NCBI GenBank assembly: GCA_000336895.1
Contig: AOLX01000014.1
Coordinates: 160,581-224,580 of the forward strand
Length of the DNA: 64,000 nt
Origin: Haloarcula argentinensis DSM 12282
GTDB lineage: Archaea > Halobacteriota > Halobacteria > Halobacteriales > Haloarculaceae
Direction: 5' to 3'
Part shown: positions 63,013-64,000 of the stretch, piece after piece
How the letters are laid out: the number at the start of each line of letters is the position of its first letter
Position numbering within the stretch: the stretch's first letter is position 1
Translations under genes and position numbers: made by a program
The notes under the pieces: generated by a model
The model's input: only the letters and a program-made list of their open reading frames with translations
What the model was told of the DNA's origin: nothing
Databases searched by the model: none

Positions 63013-64000
63013 ACCGGCTCCACCCCCGGAGTGCGGTCCTGCGCGTCGCCAGAGCAGCGCTGCAAGGCGGTTTCTTTGGCTTCTTCGGGGGCTCACTCGG
63101 AACCGGAATGCTCGGACTGCCGGGGTTCGCGGTTCCGCTGCTCGGCCTGCTCGGTGCGTTGACGTTTAGTGGGTACGCGCTGGCGCGCTATCTCCGCTTT
63201 CGCTACGAACTCGACGGGGACACGCTCACCGTGGAATCCGGCGTCTTCGCCAGACAGTCCCGCCAGATTCCGCTGGGTCGTGTCCAGAACCTCGATGTCG
63301 AACAGAACATCATCAACCGCCTGCTCGGACTCGCAATCGTTCGCTTCGAGACGGCCGGTGGCAGTGCGACGGAAGCCACCCTCGACGCAGTCGACGAGAC
63401 CGAAGTCAAACGTCTCCGGAACTACGTGCGAACCCACGACCGGGACGAGGCCACCGGGACCGAGACGGGAGCCGCCGACGCGGTGTCCGAGGCTGCGACA
63501 TCTAGCCGGGCAGCCCACGCTGATCTCCCCGGAGTGAACGGCTCCACGCCTGCACGGACCGGTGACGCCCAGACGGCGGATGATTTTGGGGACCCGGTTT
63601 CGGCCTCGGACACGGCGGAACGCGACCAGCCGGACGGGTCGCTGCTGTTCGCGTTCGACCAGCGCGAACTCCTGACGTACGCGCTCGTCTCCGTTCGACC
63701 GGCCGCGCCGGTCCTGACGCTAGCGTCGCTCCCGCTTGGGATGGACGTCGTCTGGGCCGTCCTGCGGTTCAACGCGACCCTTTCCGGCGCATCGCTCAAT
63801 GGACCTGTCGTCCGCTGGCTGGCCAGCTCACCGGAAACCACGCGACTCGCCGTCTTCGCCGCCCTCTCCGCCATCCAGTTCCTTCTGCTCGCACTGGTCG
63901 TCAGCGTGGCGCTGACAGTCATCGAGTACTACGGCTTCCGGCTCACGCAGGCCGACGGTGACCTCCGGTACGAGCGGGGGCTGTTGCGTCGGTACAGCGG
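63009..64000 (+). CDS. PH-domain membrane protein (YdbT/DUF304-like), runs off the window
   Basis: At least 330 aa; the frame is open to the last base. Two TMs near the start (about 19-57), a PH-like domain (ARQSRQIPLGRVQNLDVEQN, about 79-98), an acidic linker (about 140-205), then two more TMs (about 225-250 and 275-300) and the beginning of a second PH domain. Tandem PH domains fit YdbT. Start ATGA overlap with the upstream YdbS-like gene means coupled translation. Confidence 0.88.
   Translation, partial: MNRLHPRSAVLRVARAALQGGFFGFFGGSLGTGMLGLPGFAVPLLGLLGALTFSGYALARYLRFRYELDGDTLTVESGVFARQSRQIPLGRVQNLDVEQNIINRLLGLAIVRFETAGGSATEATLDAVDETEVKRLRNYVRTHDRDEATGTETGAADAVSEAATSSRAAHADLPGVNGSTPARTGDAQTADDFGDPVSASDTAERDQPDGSLLFAFDQRELLTYALVSVRPAAPVLTLASLPLGMDVVWAVLRFNATLSGASLNGPVVRWLASSPETTRLAVFAALSAIQFLLLALVVSVALTVIEYYGFRLTQADGDLRYERGLLRRYS

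Overview
The window is a GC-rich chromosomal segment from a halophilic archaeon (class Halobacteria), most likely Haloarcula or a close relative. The evidence is very acidic proteins, GC-rich codon third positions, TATA-type promoters 25-32 nt before many start codons (leaderless mRNAs), PGF-type C-terminal sorting signals, twin-arginine lipoproteins, and archaeal families such as TbsP, DUF63, Elp3, pelota and RqcH. A glutamate (methylaspartate) mutase small subunit fits Haloarcula but does not prove it. I see no prophage, CRISPR array, intact insertion sequence, rRNA or tRNA. Almost all of it reads as ordinary chromosome with two AT-rich scars, about 12.2-13.1 kb and 25.0-25.7 kb.

Layout. 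0-6.9 kb (+): the end of a large membrane protein, then an ABC exporter pair (ATPase plus a two-FtsX permease with an Ig-like extracellular insert), then a small membrane protein, a DUF4350 protein and a MoxR ATPase joined by start/stop overlaps. 6.9-9.8 kb (-): a convergent three-gene operon with the DUF58 partner of MoxR. 9.9-12.2 kb: a membrane-anchored metzincin-type protease divergent from that operon across a perfect palindrome, and a GT2 glycosyltransferase. 12.2-13.1 kb: AT-rich DNA with a possible decayed gene. 13.1-15.5 kb: a small acidic protein, an inositol monophosphatase and a DUF63 protein. 15.5-18.1 kb (-): tbsP and a fused E1-like/YcaO enzyme. 18.5-20.6 kb (-): a CHAT-type caspase-like protein.

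20.7-24.1 kb holds one-carbon metabolism (glyA, folD) with a lipoprotein and a Nudix hydrolase. 24.1-27.7 kb has a zinc-ribbon protein, a 48-aa protein, an AT-rich stretch with a striking double hairpin (candidate ncRNA), a PadR-type regulator, a DUF4010 membrane protein and a small acidic protein. 27.8-34.9 kb carries a sensor kinase, mutY, a Ca/Na exchanger, an acetyltransferase, an orphan mutase small subunit, small proteins, an FMN reductase and a YIP1 protein. 35-42 kb carries a RecJ-like DHH protein, a cupin, a six-TM chemotaxis transducer and elp3.

42.3-46.6 kb encodes two related PGF-anchored surface proteins. 46.7-53 kb has an FAD oxidoreductase, rqcH, an AIR-synthase-like enzyme, a DUF4013 protein and pelA, placing two ribosome-rescue factors close together. 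53-64 kb has a GAF kinase, an MBL hydrolase, a methyltransferase, a membrane-anchored winged-helix regulator, a DapA-family aldolase, an Lhr helicase, a beta-carbonic anhydrase, a lipoprotein with duplicated domains, and a PH-domain pair whose second gene leaves the window.

The least explained items are the YcaO fusion protein with TbsP, the stand-alone CHAT protein, the double-hairpin RNA candidate, the protease/palindrome/MoxR-DUF58 arrangement and the duplicated surface proteins. All functions are inferred by reading the sequence; no database search was run.
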